Counted from the stretch's first letter, positions 1 through 7,743 are shown. The stretch: 11,671 bases of DNA from Ignavibacteriaceae bacterium (GCA_025449775.1 JANWIS010000014.1:1-11671); one strand, 5' to 3'. The notes: generated from the letters alone by a model not told the origin. Program-made: numbers and translations.

Positions 1-1
1 A

Positions 2-382
2 ATTTTAGGTGGTGCAGTTGGTAATGTTATTGACAGGATGTTTTACGGTTTAATTTTTGACTATGCACATTTGTTCTATGGAAAGGTTGTTGACTTTTTT
101 GATTTTGATTTTTTTAACTTCACATTGTTTGGCAGGAGTTATGAACGCTGGCCAATCTTTAATATTGCTGATGCATCTGTTTCGATAGGAGTGTTGATCC
201 TTCTGTTTTTTTACAAACAGCATCAGGCAGATGAAAAGAAGCTGGAAGAATCCATTCAGCCAGTACAAGCTGGAAACCCGGATTTAAGTGATACATCAGA
301 AGAAAAAAAAATAATTGAAGATGATTTAAAGAATGATTTGAGCGATGGCGAAACTGATAAAGGAAAAGAAATTTCGGTTTGA
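2..382 (+). CDS. lspA: Lipoprotein signal peptidase (signal peptidase II), 5'-truncated
   Basis: This is the C-terminal part of the inner-membrane aspartyl protease that cleaves the signal peptide from diacylated prolipoproteins. The reading frame is open from base 2, so the real start lies upstream of the window; the ATG at 38 is internal. The conserved GGAVGNVIDR motif spans bases 8-37, with its catalytic Asp codon at 32-34. The second catalytic Asp is in FNIAD, codon 170-172. The two Asp residues are about 46 positions apart, further than in E. coli LspA, because of an aromatic segment (LFYGKVVDFFDFDFF and following). I recall similar long forms in Bacteroidota/Chlorobiota relatives. After the last hydrophobic helix (VLILLFF) there is an unusual tail of roughly 60 residues, acidic and lysine-rich, presumably cytosolic. 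The last 38 nt overlap the next gene in another frame, suggesting co-transcription. Family assignment is secure; the role of the tail is unknown. Confidence 0.93.
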   Translation: MLGGAVGNVIDRMFYGLIFDYAHLFYGKVVDFFDFDFFNFTLFGRSYERWPIFNIADASVSIGVLILLFFYKQHQADEKKLEESIQPVQAGNPDLSDTSEEKKIIEDDLKNDLSDGETDKGKEISV

Positions 383-1331
383 AGTTCCTGAAGGGAAAAA
401 GAAGGAAAGACTTGATCTTTATCTTACCCATGCAATTGAAAATGCAACCCGTTCCAAAGTACAAAAATTAATTGATGCTGATCTTGTTACTGTAAACAAA
501 CTTCCCGTCAAAGCCAACTATCTTATAAAACCAAATGATATAATCGAAGCAACCCTTCCAATTACACCACGACCTGAAGATGTTGAACCTGAAGATATTC
601 CTCTTGAAATAATTTATGAAGACGATTACCTTATTGTAGTTAATAAGCCGGCCGGGATGGTTGCTCATCCTGCTTATGCTAACTATACAGGTACACTTGT
701 AAATGCACTGCTTCATCATACAAAAAACCTCAGCGGATTGAATGAACCCGGCAGACCGGGAATAATCCACAGACTTGATAAAGACACAAGCGGATTACTT
801 GTTGTAGCTAAAAATGATTTTACTCACGCTAAAATTGCCGAACAATTTAACAACCGGACTGTTGAACGTGAATATCATGCTGTTTGCTGGGGAAAGTTTA
901 AAGATCAGAGTGGTGAAATAGCAGCTAATATTGTCCGAAGTAAAAGAGATAGAAAAAAATTTTCTACCAGCGAAACTGAAGGCAGGCATGCACTTACTCT
1001 TTATAAAGTTCTTGAAGAATTCGAATTCACATCATATTTAAAAATAAATTTGAAGACCGGACGAACACATCAGATAAGAGTTCATTTATCTGGAATTGGT
1101 AAACCTGTTTTTGGAGACCCGACTTATGGCGGACGACAGATAATTTATGGATCCGATCAGCCAAAGATTAAAAACAGAATTCAAAACCTTCTTGGCTTAA
1201 TGCAGAGACAGGCTTTACATGCAAAGACAATCGGATTTTTTCATCCTCAAAAAAAAGAAAAGATGCTTTTCAATTCTGAGCTTCCGGAAGATATGAAGCT
1301 GTTAATCGAAAAGTTGAGAGTTCACCAATAA
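345..1331 (+). CDS. rluD: RluA-family 23S rRNA pseudouridine synthase, RluD type
   Basis: A 328-residue cytosolic enzyme that isomerises specific uridines in structured RNA to pseudouridine. An S4-like RNA-binding domain covers about residues 10-70 (FEVPEG, RLDLYL, SRSKVQ-like helix, LVTVN). The catalytic domain follows, with IVVNKPAGMVAHPA near 97-110 and the signature HRLDKDTSG at 142-150, where D145 is the expected nucleophile. A later KTGRTHQIRVHL segment is also family-typical. The S4 domain and the RPGIIHRLDKDTSG context favour RluD, which modifies helix 69 of 23S rRNA, over RluA or RluC, but the exact targets are inferred. The ATG at 345 is the only Met start ahead of the S4 domain and lies inside the end of lspA (38-nt overlap), which suggests translational coupling. 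No strong Shine-Dalgarno is visible. The length is normal for the family. Confidence 0.92.
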   Translation: MAKLIKEKKFRFEVPEGKKKERLDLYLTHAIENATRSKVQKLIDADLVTVNKLPVKANYLIKPNDIIEATLPITPRPEDVEPEDIPLEIIYEDDYLIVVNKPAGMVAHPAYANYTGTLVNALLHHTKNLSGLNEPGRPGIIHRLDKDTSGLLVVAKNDFTHAKIAEQFNNRTVEREYHAVCWGKFKDQSGEIAANIVRSKRDRKKFSTSETEGRHALTLYKVLEEFEFTSYLKINLKTGRTHQIRVHLSGIGKPVFGDPTYGGRQIIYGSDQPKIKNRIQNLLGLMQRQALHAKTIGFFHPQKKEKMLFNSELPEDMKLLIEKLRVHQ

Positions 1332-1346
1332 TAAAATTCATTTCTC

Positions 1347-1370
1347 ATTTGGTTATATTTAAACCCAAAT
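1347..1370 (+). terminator. Weak hairpin between rluD and cysS
   Basis: In the 68-nt gap, ATTTGGTT (1347-1354) can pair with AACCCAAAT (1362-1370) with one bulged C and a 7-nt AT loop. A moderately T-rich stretch follows (TATTTCTTCATT). It could be a weak terminator for the lspA-rluD unit or simply AT-rich spacer. The stem is short and there is no uninterrupted T-run, so confidence is low. Confidence 0.25.
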
Positions 1371-1399
1371 TATTTCTTCATTACCTCTGATTTGCATCA

Positions 1400-2815
1400 A
1401 TGTTAAAAATATATAATACACTCAGCAGAAAGGTCGAAGAGTTTGCACCGATCAGTCCTCCAAACGTTGGTCTATATATCTGCGGACCTACAGTTTATGA
1501 TTACTTTCATATAGGTAATGCAAGAACTTTTATTATGGCAGATATGATACGAAGATATCTCGAATATAAAGGCTTCAAAGTTAAATTCGTGATGAACATT
1601 ACAGATATAGATGACAAGATCATAAAAAAATCTGTTGAAGAAAAAATTTCTGCAAGTGAAATTGCACGGAAATATACTGAAGCGTTTTTAGAGGATTTAA
1701 ATCGTTTAAAAATTAAACCGGCAACAGTTTATCCAAAAGCAACAGAACATATGGACGATATTCTGAAAATGATTGAAATACTTATTGATTCTACAGCAGC
1801 ATACAATGTAAATGGAAATGTTTTTTATGATGTTTCTGCTTTTAAATCGTACGGGAAGCTAAGTGGTAAAAAAACAGATGAAATTGAAGCCGGTGCAAGA
1901 GTTGAAGTTATGGAAGAAAAAAAGAATCCGCTTGATTTTGCATTATGGAAAAAATCAAAAGAAGGTGAACCATCCTGGAAAAGCAAATGGGGAAACGGAC
2001 GACCTGGCTGGCATATTGAATGTTCGGCAATGAGCTGTAAACATTTAGGTGAAACATTCGATATTCATGCAGGTGGAAATGACCTGATCTTTCCTCATCA
2101 TGAAAACGAGATTGCACAGAGCGAAGTATCAAATCAGAAAACGTTTGTTAAATACTGGATCCATTTTGGATTTCTGAATATTAATAAAGAGAAAATGTCA
2201 AAATCACTCGGTAATTTTTTTACGGCGAGAGATGTTCTTGCAAAATATTCTGCTGAAGCTATAAGATTACTTTTTGCTCAGGCACATTATCGAGGTCCGA
2301 TTGATTTTACTGATGAACTGCTGGCTGCTTCAGAAAAAGGTTTGGAGAAATTAACAAATCTTCGGGATGCAATTGAATCTGCTTTGAGTAAAAATAAACC
2401 CGGCGAAGTTGATCCGGATTTTAATCTTCAAAGTTTTGAAAAACGTTTCAATGAAGCACTTGACGATGATATCAACACTTCCCAGGCAGTAGCAGTAATT
2501 TTTGATTTTGTAAAAGAGGTGAATAGAAAAATTTCTGAATTTGAAAATTTAAACATTGACTTTTACATAAAGATTAAGGAATTTCTAATAAGAACTGCAG
2601 GAAATGTACTCGGTATTATTAATTTTGATGCGGAAGATGTGAAATCAGATTCTTTGCTTGAAAATAATTTGATCGGGCTTTTAATTGAAATCAGACAAAA
2701 GGCAAAAAAAGAAAAAAACTTTCAGTTAGCTGATGAAATTAGAAAGAAATTAGAAGAATACGGTGTTATACTAAAGGATACAAAAGATGGAACAGATTAT
2801 TTAAAGAGAAATTAG
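1400..2815 (+). CDS. cysS: Cysteinyl-tRNA synthetase
   Basis: A 471-residue class I aminoacyl-tRNA synthetase that charges tRNA-Cys in the cytosol. The HIGH-like motif is HIGN at 37-40, within CGPTVYDYFHIGNAR, and KMSKS is at 265-269. The four zinc ligands known from E. coli CysS (C28, C209, H234, E238) map here to C28, C208 (WHIECSAMS), H233 and E237 (FPHHENE). The C-terminal third is the usual helical anticodon-binding and DALR-like region, ending with the family-typical segment from FQLADEIRKKLEEYGVIL to the C-terminus. Length and all core motifs are normal, so the gene should be functional. It starts 68 nt after rluD with no obvious Shine-Dalgarno, and probably has its own promoter or reads through from the lspA-rluD unit. 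A receiver-domain gene follows 35 nt downstream on the same strand. Confidence 0.97.
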   Translation: MLKIYNTLSRKVEEFAPISPPNVGLYICGPTVYDYFHIGNARTFIMADMIRRYLEYKGFKVKFVMNITDIDDKIIKKSVEEKISASEIARKYTEAFLEDLNRLKIKPATVYPKATEHMDDILKMIEILIDSTAAYNVNGNVFYDVSAFKSYGKLSGKKTDEIEAGARVEVMEEKKNPLDFALWKKSKEGEPSWKSKWGNGRPGWHIECSAMSCKHLGETFDIHAGGNDLIFPHHENEIAQSEVSNQKTFVKYWIHFGFLNINKEKMSKSLGNFFTARDVLAKYSAEAIRLLFAQAHYRGPIDFTDELLAASEKGLEKLTNLRDAIESALSKNKPGEVDPDFNLQSFEKRFNEALDDDINTSQAVAVIFDFVKEVNRKISEFENLNIDFYIKIKEFLIRTAGNVLGIINFDAEDVKSDSLLENNLIGLLIEIRQKAKKEKNFQLADEIRKKLEEYGVILKDTKDGTDYLKRN

Positions 2816-2838
2816 GATCAATAATTTGTTGTCCCAAT

Positions 2839-2848
2839 AAGGAAGAAG
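2839..2848 (+). promoter_or_regulatory. Ribosome binding site of the receiver gene
   Basis: The purine run AAGGAAGAAG contains a partial Shine-Dalgarno core (GGAAG, 2841-2845). It lies five bases from the ATG at 2851 but only two from the GTG at 2848, which decides the start in favour of the ATG. Confidence 0.5.
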
Positions 2849-2850
2849 TG

Positions 2851-3237
2851 ATGCAGAAAAAGACAGAGGATGTGTCTTCAATACTTTATGTAGAGGATGA
2901 TAGCATAAGCCGAGAAGTTGTAGCCATGTTCTTACGGAACAATTTTTCACTCGAAACTGCTGTAGATTCTTCTGAAGCAATGGAGAAACTTAAAGCAAAT
3001 AACTATTCTGTTATATTGCTTGATATCAGCCTTTATAAAGGACTTGATGGATTAGAGCTTGCGAGAGAAATCAGAAAACTAAAAAATTATAAAAAAGTTC
3101 CTATCATTGCTGTAACTGCTCTTGCATTCAGGGAAGATGAAAAAAGAATTTTAAAAGGAGGATGTTCGCATTACATTTCCAAACCATTCAGCAGAAAATT
3201 ACTGCTCGATACAATTAATAATGCACTATCCAAGTGA
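2851..3237 (+). CDS. Stand-alone response regulator receiver (CheY/DivK-like)
   Basis: A 128-residue protein made of one receiver domain with no output domain. The acidic pocket is E15-D16-D17 (LYVEDD), the phospho-acceptor is D58 (ILLDISL), the switch Thr is T89 (IAVTA) and the conserved Lys is K111 (ISKPF), so phosphotransfer capacity looks intact. The sequence resembles receivers of hybrid kinases and DivK-type single-domain regulators, which act through protein-protein contacts. I chose the ATG at 2851 over the GTG at 2848 because the purine-rich AAGGAAGAAG just upstream gives better spacing to the ATG. It lies 35 nt after cysS and may be co-transcribed with it. No intact histidine kinase is encoded in the window, so it is an orphan here. 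Its stop codon lies inside the end of the convergent oxidase gene. The partner is unknown. Confidence 0.9.
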   Translation: MQKKTEDVSSILYVEDDSISREVVAMFLRNNFSLETAVDSSEAMEKLKANNYSVILLDISLYKGLDGLELAREIRKLKNYKKVPIIAVTALAFREDEKRILKGGCSHYISKPFSRKLLLDTINNALSK

Positions 3238-4707
3238 TGGATTAAAAATATTACCGTAACAGAGAACCAGGTTAGGATCAAATGTTTTTTTGATCTCGAA
3301 CATTTCTTTGACAACCTGTTCCCCGTACATCCGATAAAGTAACTCAGTCTTATTCTTACCAACTCCATGTTCAGCAGAAAAAGTTCCTCCTATCTTTATT
3401 GCAAAATAGCAGATATCGTTATAAAGTTTTTTTGCCACTTCAAGCTCATTATCATTTTTAGGAAGCATATTCAGATGAATATGAGAATTCCCAAAATGCC
3501 CATAGATCACAAAACTTAATCCGGTTTTGCTGACAGCATTTTTTATCTGTGAATAAAAATCCTTAAGCTGGTTATCAGGAACTGCAAAATCAGTCCCCAG
3601 TTTTCTGTAATTGTGTGAGGAAATAAATTCATTCACCTTTGCGGAAATTGCATGCCTGAATTTTTCAAACTCCGATTTGTCTTTATCATTCATTGCTATC
3701 CAGGAATCATTTATATTTCCATCGTGTTTACCGATCAGCTCAAGCCACAACTCAGTAAGCTGATCTCCAGATTCATCATTTAATTCCTGCTCAAACCACA
3801 CTGCTGATTCAGTATTCACAGGAATATTCGGGTAATCTTCTCTTAATAATTCAAGAGAATTTTTATCAAAATATTCCAATGCGAGTACATCAATTGCAAT
3901 TATCTTTTTACTTTGTCTTGTACTGTAAGATTTTTCTCTTGCGTCAATAATAAAGTTCAATCCGTTTTCTTCTGAATTGAAAAAGATTACTGAAGATAAC
4001 ACTTTTACAGGTGCCTGGAGAAGTTTGAGCTTTATTCTCTTGAATATTCCGAGAGTTCCTTCTGATCCAATAAATAAATCAATTACATCCATATTTTCTT
4101 TACAAAAATATCCGGCCGCATTTTTTGAAAGAGCAATATTTATATCCGGAATTTTTAATTTATAAGATTTGTTTGATTCTGTGCTAACGTGTAAAATATT
4201 ACCATCAGCAAGGTTTTTTCCTCGAATAATATTAATCAATTCACCTGTTGGAAGAATAATCTCAAGTCCTAAAATAAAATCCCGTGTAGAGCCATATTTA
4301 AAAGTTTTAGCGCCTGATGCATTAGTTGCAACAGTTCCGCCAATAAAGCAGTTCAGTTCAGTTGGGTCAGGAGGATAATACAATGAATAACTTTTTAGCT
4401 CTTTCAGAAAATCAGCGAGTAAAACTCCGGGTTCAACTATTGCATATTTCTCTTTTTCATTTATCTCAATAATCTTATTCAACTTTTCAGTTGAAAGAAC
4501 AATTCCGCCTTTTGGAACGCTTGCACCTGTTAGACCAGTTCTGTTTCCGCAAACAGTTACTGCAATTTTATTTTCATTCGCTTGTTTCAGAATGTTTATT
4601 ATGTCATTTGCATTTTCAGGAAAGTAAACTGCATCACAAAAACCTTTTGTGTTGGATGCATCCTTTAAATAATTCTGGATTTCAGCTTGATCTGTTTTTA
4701 CTATCAT
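3226..4707 (-). CDS. FAD-linked 2-hydroxyacid oxidase/dehydrogenase, GlcD family
   Basis: A 493-residue flavoprotein of the GlcD / D-lactate dehydrogenase / D-2-hydroxyglutarate dehydrogenase superfamily. The N-terminal PCMH-type FAD domain has RTGLTGASVPKGG (56-68), YPPDPTE (111-117), IGGTVATNASGAK (122-134) and GSEGTLGIF (214-222). The C-terminal FAD-oxidase domain has YGHFGNSHIHLNM (402-414) and SAEHGVG (444-450), which carry the conserved His residues of the active-site region. There is no Fe-S ferredoxin extension and no glcE/glcF-like partner nearby, so the substrate and electron acceptor cannot be set. One oddity is that the usual C-terminal LNPGK motif reads LCYGN (482-486). The gene is last in the minus-strand run; its start overlaps the glycosyltransferase stop (ATGA) and its stop lies inside the convergent receiver gene. 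Family is secure; the substrate is open. Confidence 0.9.
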   Translation of the reverse strand: MIVKTDQAEIQNYLKDASNTKGFCDAVYFPENANDIINILKQANENKIAVTVCGNRTGLTGASVPKGGIVLSTEKLNKIIEINEKEKYAIVEPGVLLADFLKELKSYSLYYPPDPTELNCFIGGTVATNASGAKTFKYGSTRDFILGLEIILPTGELINIIRGKNLADGNILHVSTESNKSYKLKIPDINIALSKNAAGYFCKENMDVIDLFIGSEGTLGIFKRIKLKLLQAPVKVLSSVIFFNSEENGLNFIIDAREKSYSTRQSKKIIAIDVLALEYFDKNSLELLREDYPNIPVNTESAVWFEQELNDESGDQLTELWLELIGKHDGNINDSWIAMNDKDKSEFEKFRHAISAKVNEFISSHNYRKLGTDFAVPDNQLKDFYSQIKNAVSKTGLSFVIYGHFGNSHIHLNMLPKNDNELEVAKKLYNDICYFAIKIGGTFSAEHGVGKNKTELLYRMYGEQVVKEMFEIKKTFDPNLVLCYGNIFNPSLG

Positions 4708-6080
4708 ACAGCTAAACTCTCAGAACAATGAATTGCTGAATTGTATGCAAGCGAGTTTTCCAGAGTTTGCAAGCCAGAAAGATAATTTTCAAGCATCTCG
4801 ATTTTATGTTCTGCAATCAAATTTGGTTTATAAGAATGATCAACAAGGTTGAAGAATTTTTCAACACCATCATGTATATTCAACATAGGGAATGTTGTAT
4901 CTCTCAAATGATGAATCAATTTCAGTGTTTTAAATCCATCGAACCAATTCTGTCTCTGGTAAATTAATTGTTTTTCCGTTTTACAGTTATCAAGAATACG
5001 GTTCCAGTCTTTTGCAAAATCTTTTTCTTCAAGAAAATTAAATAACTCTTTGTGAATTTTCTTCACTTCTTTTAAAAGAATATCTGGGTGAAGTGCCATA
5101 TCGGAATTAATAAGAGTCAACCAGTCTTTTAAAATAATATATACATCAGAGTCATAAAGCATTATCTGCTTGCCGTTCGTGTTAAAATCTGCAATGCTTC
5201 TGCCTGTACCGAAAGGTACACGCCATGATTCTCTTGCTGACGGATGGACTGTTGTAGAAGATATCCGGTGTATTTTAAAAACTTTTGCAAGCTTCTGGAG
5301 AAAATAAAAATCTTCAGCAGCTTGTCTCTTATTCATTCCACCTAACTTTATATAAGCTTCATGATCAAATGCCATTATTGAACCAATGCTGTGGAAAGAA
5401 TAAGATGATCCGGCGAACAGCAATCCGCAAACATAATGCCTCAAATAAATTTCGTATGAGAGAATTGCAGATTTATTTATTCCTTCTTCAGAAAGGTTGT
5501 GTTCAAATTCCAAAGTCGCAGCAGAAAGGTTTAGTTCATTAAATGAAGAATGTATTGCTGAAAGATAATTTTTATCAACAATGCAGTCAGCATCAAGAGA
5601 TACAATTATTTTTTTACTTGGTAAAGAGTAGTCGAATACCTGTAACGAACTGTCCATCCCGATTTTCCGTGCAAGCCCAACTCCATTCTTTTCACTTTTG
5701 AATTCTTTCCCATCTGATGCAGCATCGATCATTCCGATTCTGATTCCGGCACTTAATATTTTATTCGTGAATTCATCCTGATTAGCTTGACTAATAATTT
5801 TTTGGAGCAGTTCAATACTTTTAAAGTTGTCATCCTTTATTTGCTGTCCGGATTCGGAGTTGTGATTAATTACAAAAACAATCAGACTTTTTTTAAGATA
5901 ATCCTGATCGCACTCAGCTAATGATAATAAAAGTCTTTTAATATTTTCGTATTCACCAATTGCCGGAATAACAATTACCATCTCTATTCCGTGAACAGGA
6001 GACCAATCCAGATCCCATTGCCTGGATGTTTTATTCATTAAATAAGTTTGTACATTTTTCGGGAAGGAGTTATTGTTCAT
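4704..6080 (-). CDS. Family 2-type glycosyltransferase, soluble, with uncharacterised C-terminal region
   Basis: A 458-residue protein with a GT-A-type nucleotide-sugar transferase domain. The first strand and loop are VIVIPAIGEYENIKRLLLSL (35-54). The metal/nucleotide-binding DxD motif is D163-A-D165 (IIVSLDADC). A candidate catalytic acidic pair, E256-D257, sits in GGMNKRQAAEDFYF, a normal GT2 position. No membrane-spanning segment is obvious, so the enzyme is probably cytosolic or peripheral. About 150 residues after position 305 look helical, and I do not recognise them. The start overlaps the miaA end by 11 nt and the stop overlaps the oxidase start by 4 nt (ATGA), so all three are probably translated from one message. 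No polysaccharide cluster is nearby. The acceptor and sugar are unknown. Confidence 0.8.
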   Translation of the reverse strand: MNNNSFPKNVQTYLMNKTSRQWDLDWSPVHGIEMVIVIPAIGEYENIKRLLLSLAECDQDYLKKSLIVFVINHNSESGQQIKDDNFKSIELLQKIISQANQDEFTNKILSAGIRIGMIDAASDGKEFKSEKNGVGLARKIGMDSSLQVFDYSLPSKKIIVSLDADCIVDKNYLSAIHSSFNELNLSAATLEFEHNLSEEGINKSAILSYEIYLRHYVCGLLFAGSSYSFHSIGSIMAFDHEAYIKLGGMNKRQAAEDFYFLQKLAKVFKIHRISSTTVHPSARESWRVPFGTGRSIADFNTNGKQIMLYDSDVYIILKDWLTLINSDMALHPDILLKEVKKIHKELFNFLEEKDFAKDWNRILDNCKTEKQLIYQRQNWFDGFKTLKLIHHLRDTTFPMLNIHDGVEKFFNLVDHSYKPNLIAEHKIEMLENYLSGLQTLENSLAYNSAIHCSESLAV

Positions 6081-6972
6081 TTAATTTTTCACTCACAAAA
6101 TTCCTGATGGAAGAATAATCATCCGGTGAAAACCAGCTTATCTCAACTCCTTCGCGTTCCAATTTTCTGAACCATGTCATTTGTCTTTTAGCGAATGCAT
6201 GAATTGAACTGTTAAGCTTTTGGAACATATCATTATAATTGAGCTTTCCATCAATGTGCTGACATATAATTTTATATTCTAAACCAAAAGATTCAAGTTT
6301 GCTGGAAGATATCCCATTTTTTTTTAGTGACTGAACTTCCTCAATCATACCTTCAGTAAAACGTTTCTTTAGCCTGGAAGTGATTCTTTGTTTTATTTCT
6401 TCACGATCAAGATTAATTCCGATTGTTAAAGATTTTAATTTCATTGATCCGGATATATTTTTTCTCACGGAACTTTCAACTAAAATTGCTTTGATAATTC
6501 TATCCCTATCATTTAAATCTGTTGTATTATGAAGGTTTTGTTTCAGGCCAATTAATATTTCTTTCAGGTTTGCAGTTGAAATAGAAGACAATTTATTCAA
6601 TTCATTTTCTTGTTCAATAATTTTCGGAAGATTATAGGATTGTAAAATTGAACTGATATATAATCCGGTTCCACCTGCTAAAAATGCTAATTTATTTCTT
6701 CTCTTAATTTCATTAAAAGAAATATAAAAATCATCTGTAAACCTGAATAGATTATATTCTTCACTTGGTTCACAGATATCGATTAAGTGGTAATTAACAT
6801 TATACTTTTTGAACTCAAAGAGGTCTTTCCCAGTTCCAATATCCATTCCCTTGTAAACCTGTCTTGAATCCGCAGAAATAATTTCACCATTGAAATCACT
6901 GGCAAGTCGAACGGCTAATTTAGTTTTGCCCGTTGCTGTAACACCGACGACGGTAATCAGGTCATAAGACAT
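6070..6972 (-). CDS. miaA: tRNA dimethylallyltransferase (MiaA)
   Basis: A 300-residue cytosolic enzyme that transfers the dimethylallyl group of DMAPP to N6 of A37 in tRNAs reading UNN codons. The P-loop is GVTATGKT at 10-17, the catalytic Asp region is SADSRQVYKGMDIG (33-46, with D35), GGTGLYI lies mid-protein, and the C-terminal FAKRQMTWFRKLE matches the family's KRQxTWFR element. It differs from the common form at the usual GTAKP motif, which here reads GTGKD (46-50), and it has a compressed insertion domain; the overall length is only slightly short. It follows the histidine-kinase-like gene after 39 nt, with no good Shine-Dalgarno, and overlaps the glycosyltransferase start by 11 nt. 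MiaA is the confident call, but the divergence leaves room for a lineage-specific or second MiaA paralogue. Confidence 0.93.
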   Translation of the reverse strand: MSYDLITVVGVTATGKTKLAVRLASDFNGEIISADSRQVYKGMDIGTGKDLFEFKKYNVNYHLIDICEPSEEYNLFRFTDDFYISFNEIKRRNKLAFLAGGTGLYISSILQSYNLPKIIEQENELNKLSSISTANLKEILIGLKQNLHNTTDLNDRDRIIKAILVESSVRKNISGSMKLKSLTIGINLDREEIKQRITSRLKKRFTEGMIEEVQSLKKNGISSSKLESFGLEYKIICQHIDGKLNYNDMFQKLNSSIHAFAKRQMTWFRKLEREGVEISWFSPDDYSSIRNFVSEKLNEQ

Positions 6973-7011
6973 AATAAAATAAATTATTTATAGAAGGAAT
7001 ATCTGTTAATA

Positions 7012-7743
7012 TTATAAAGTTTGAACAATAGGCAGGGTGATACGAAAAGTAGTTCCGTTTCCTTTAACACTCTCAAGATTAAATTGTCCTGAATGCAGAT
7101 GAATTATTTTTTTTGCAAGCAGCAATTTCATATCATCATCTTTAAAATTTTTCTTTAAATAAAAATATTCATGTATATCTCCTTCAGGTTCTGCCAGAGA
7201 TCCTTTCCCTTCATTCTGAATCGTAATAGAGATCATCCCTTCATTGAATTCAGTACCAAAATAAATCTTTCCGCCTTTACGGCAATCATCGCAGCTTGCT
7301 TTTATAAGCTGGAACATTGCAGTATAAAATTTTGCACGATCAATATTAACTACTGCTCCTTCACCGATCTTCTTAAAAAGTTTTACATCCCTTGCTTCGC
7401 AGTATTCAGAAAGAAGTTCGAGTATATCGTCAATAAGTTCGTTGAATTGAAGATTATTCCCGGAAGGTTTTAAATCATCCATCATAGAAACAAAAATTGT
7501 TTCAGATATATCCTCAACTGAATGAGCCTGTTTTTGAAGCATTCTTATTATATCGTCTGCTTCTGCCGGTAGTTTTTTTTCATTTAGAATTTCGATATAG
7601 TTATTAATTATTGTAAGAGGAACTTTTATTTCATTGGTTATTAATTCACGAAGTCTTTTACCTGAATCATGTTTCTCATCTTTGATAAGCATTTCCAGAG
7701 ATATAGTTCTTTCAATAGCTGTCTCGATCTGCTTGCTTAACAT
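7012..7743 (-). CDS. Histidine-kinase-like HisKA/HATPase protein, probable pseudokinase
   Basis: A 243-residue soluble protein with the fold order of a histidine kinase core: a DHp-like helical hairpin (about 25-85) and a C-terminal HATPase_c-like domain (about 95-240). The H-box HExxxPL equivalent is NEIKVPL at 37-43, so Asn37 stands where the phospho-acceptor His should be. The N-box equivalent is FQLIKASCDDC (144-154) and lacks both conserved Asn. The G1 Asp is replaced (NEGKG, 177-181). The G2 glycines are lost (DDDMKLL, 202-208). Only the G3 region GNGTTF (228-233) and the strand before it look ordinary. This suggests it neither autophosphorylates nor hydrolyses ATP and may act as a binding or scaffold module. 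It has no sensor domain of its own. Its ATG shares one base with the stop of the upstream CNB/GAF gene (TAATG), so the two are probably made together and may work as one complex. Confidence 0.82.
   Translation of the reverse strand: MLSKQIETAIERTISLEMLIKDEKHDSGKRLRELITNEIKVPLTIINNYIEILNEKKLPAEADDIIRMLQKQAHSVEDISETIFVSMMDDLKPSGNNLQFNELIDDILELLSEYCEARDVKLFKKIGEGAVVNIDRAKFYTAMFQLIKASCDDCRKGGKIYFGTEFNEGMISITIQNEGKGSLAEPEGDIHEYFYLKKNFKDDDMKLLLAKKIIHLHSGQFNLESVKGNGTTFRITLPIVQTL

Noticed and set aside
159..464. 101-codon minus-strand ORF across the lspA/rluD junction
   Set aside because: Both plus-strand genes over this stretch have secure family matches; the antisense frame has no recognisable features.
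2848..2850. GTG start for the receiver gene
   Set aside because: It is only two bases from the purine-rich ribosome binding site; the ATG at 2851 has better spacing.
3977..4715. Three plus-strand ORFs antisense to the FAD oxidase
   Set aside because: They are short and motif-free, and they overlap a strongly conserved oxidase reading frame.
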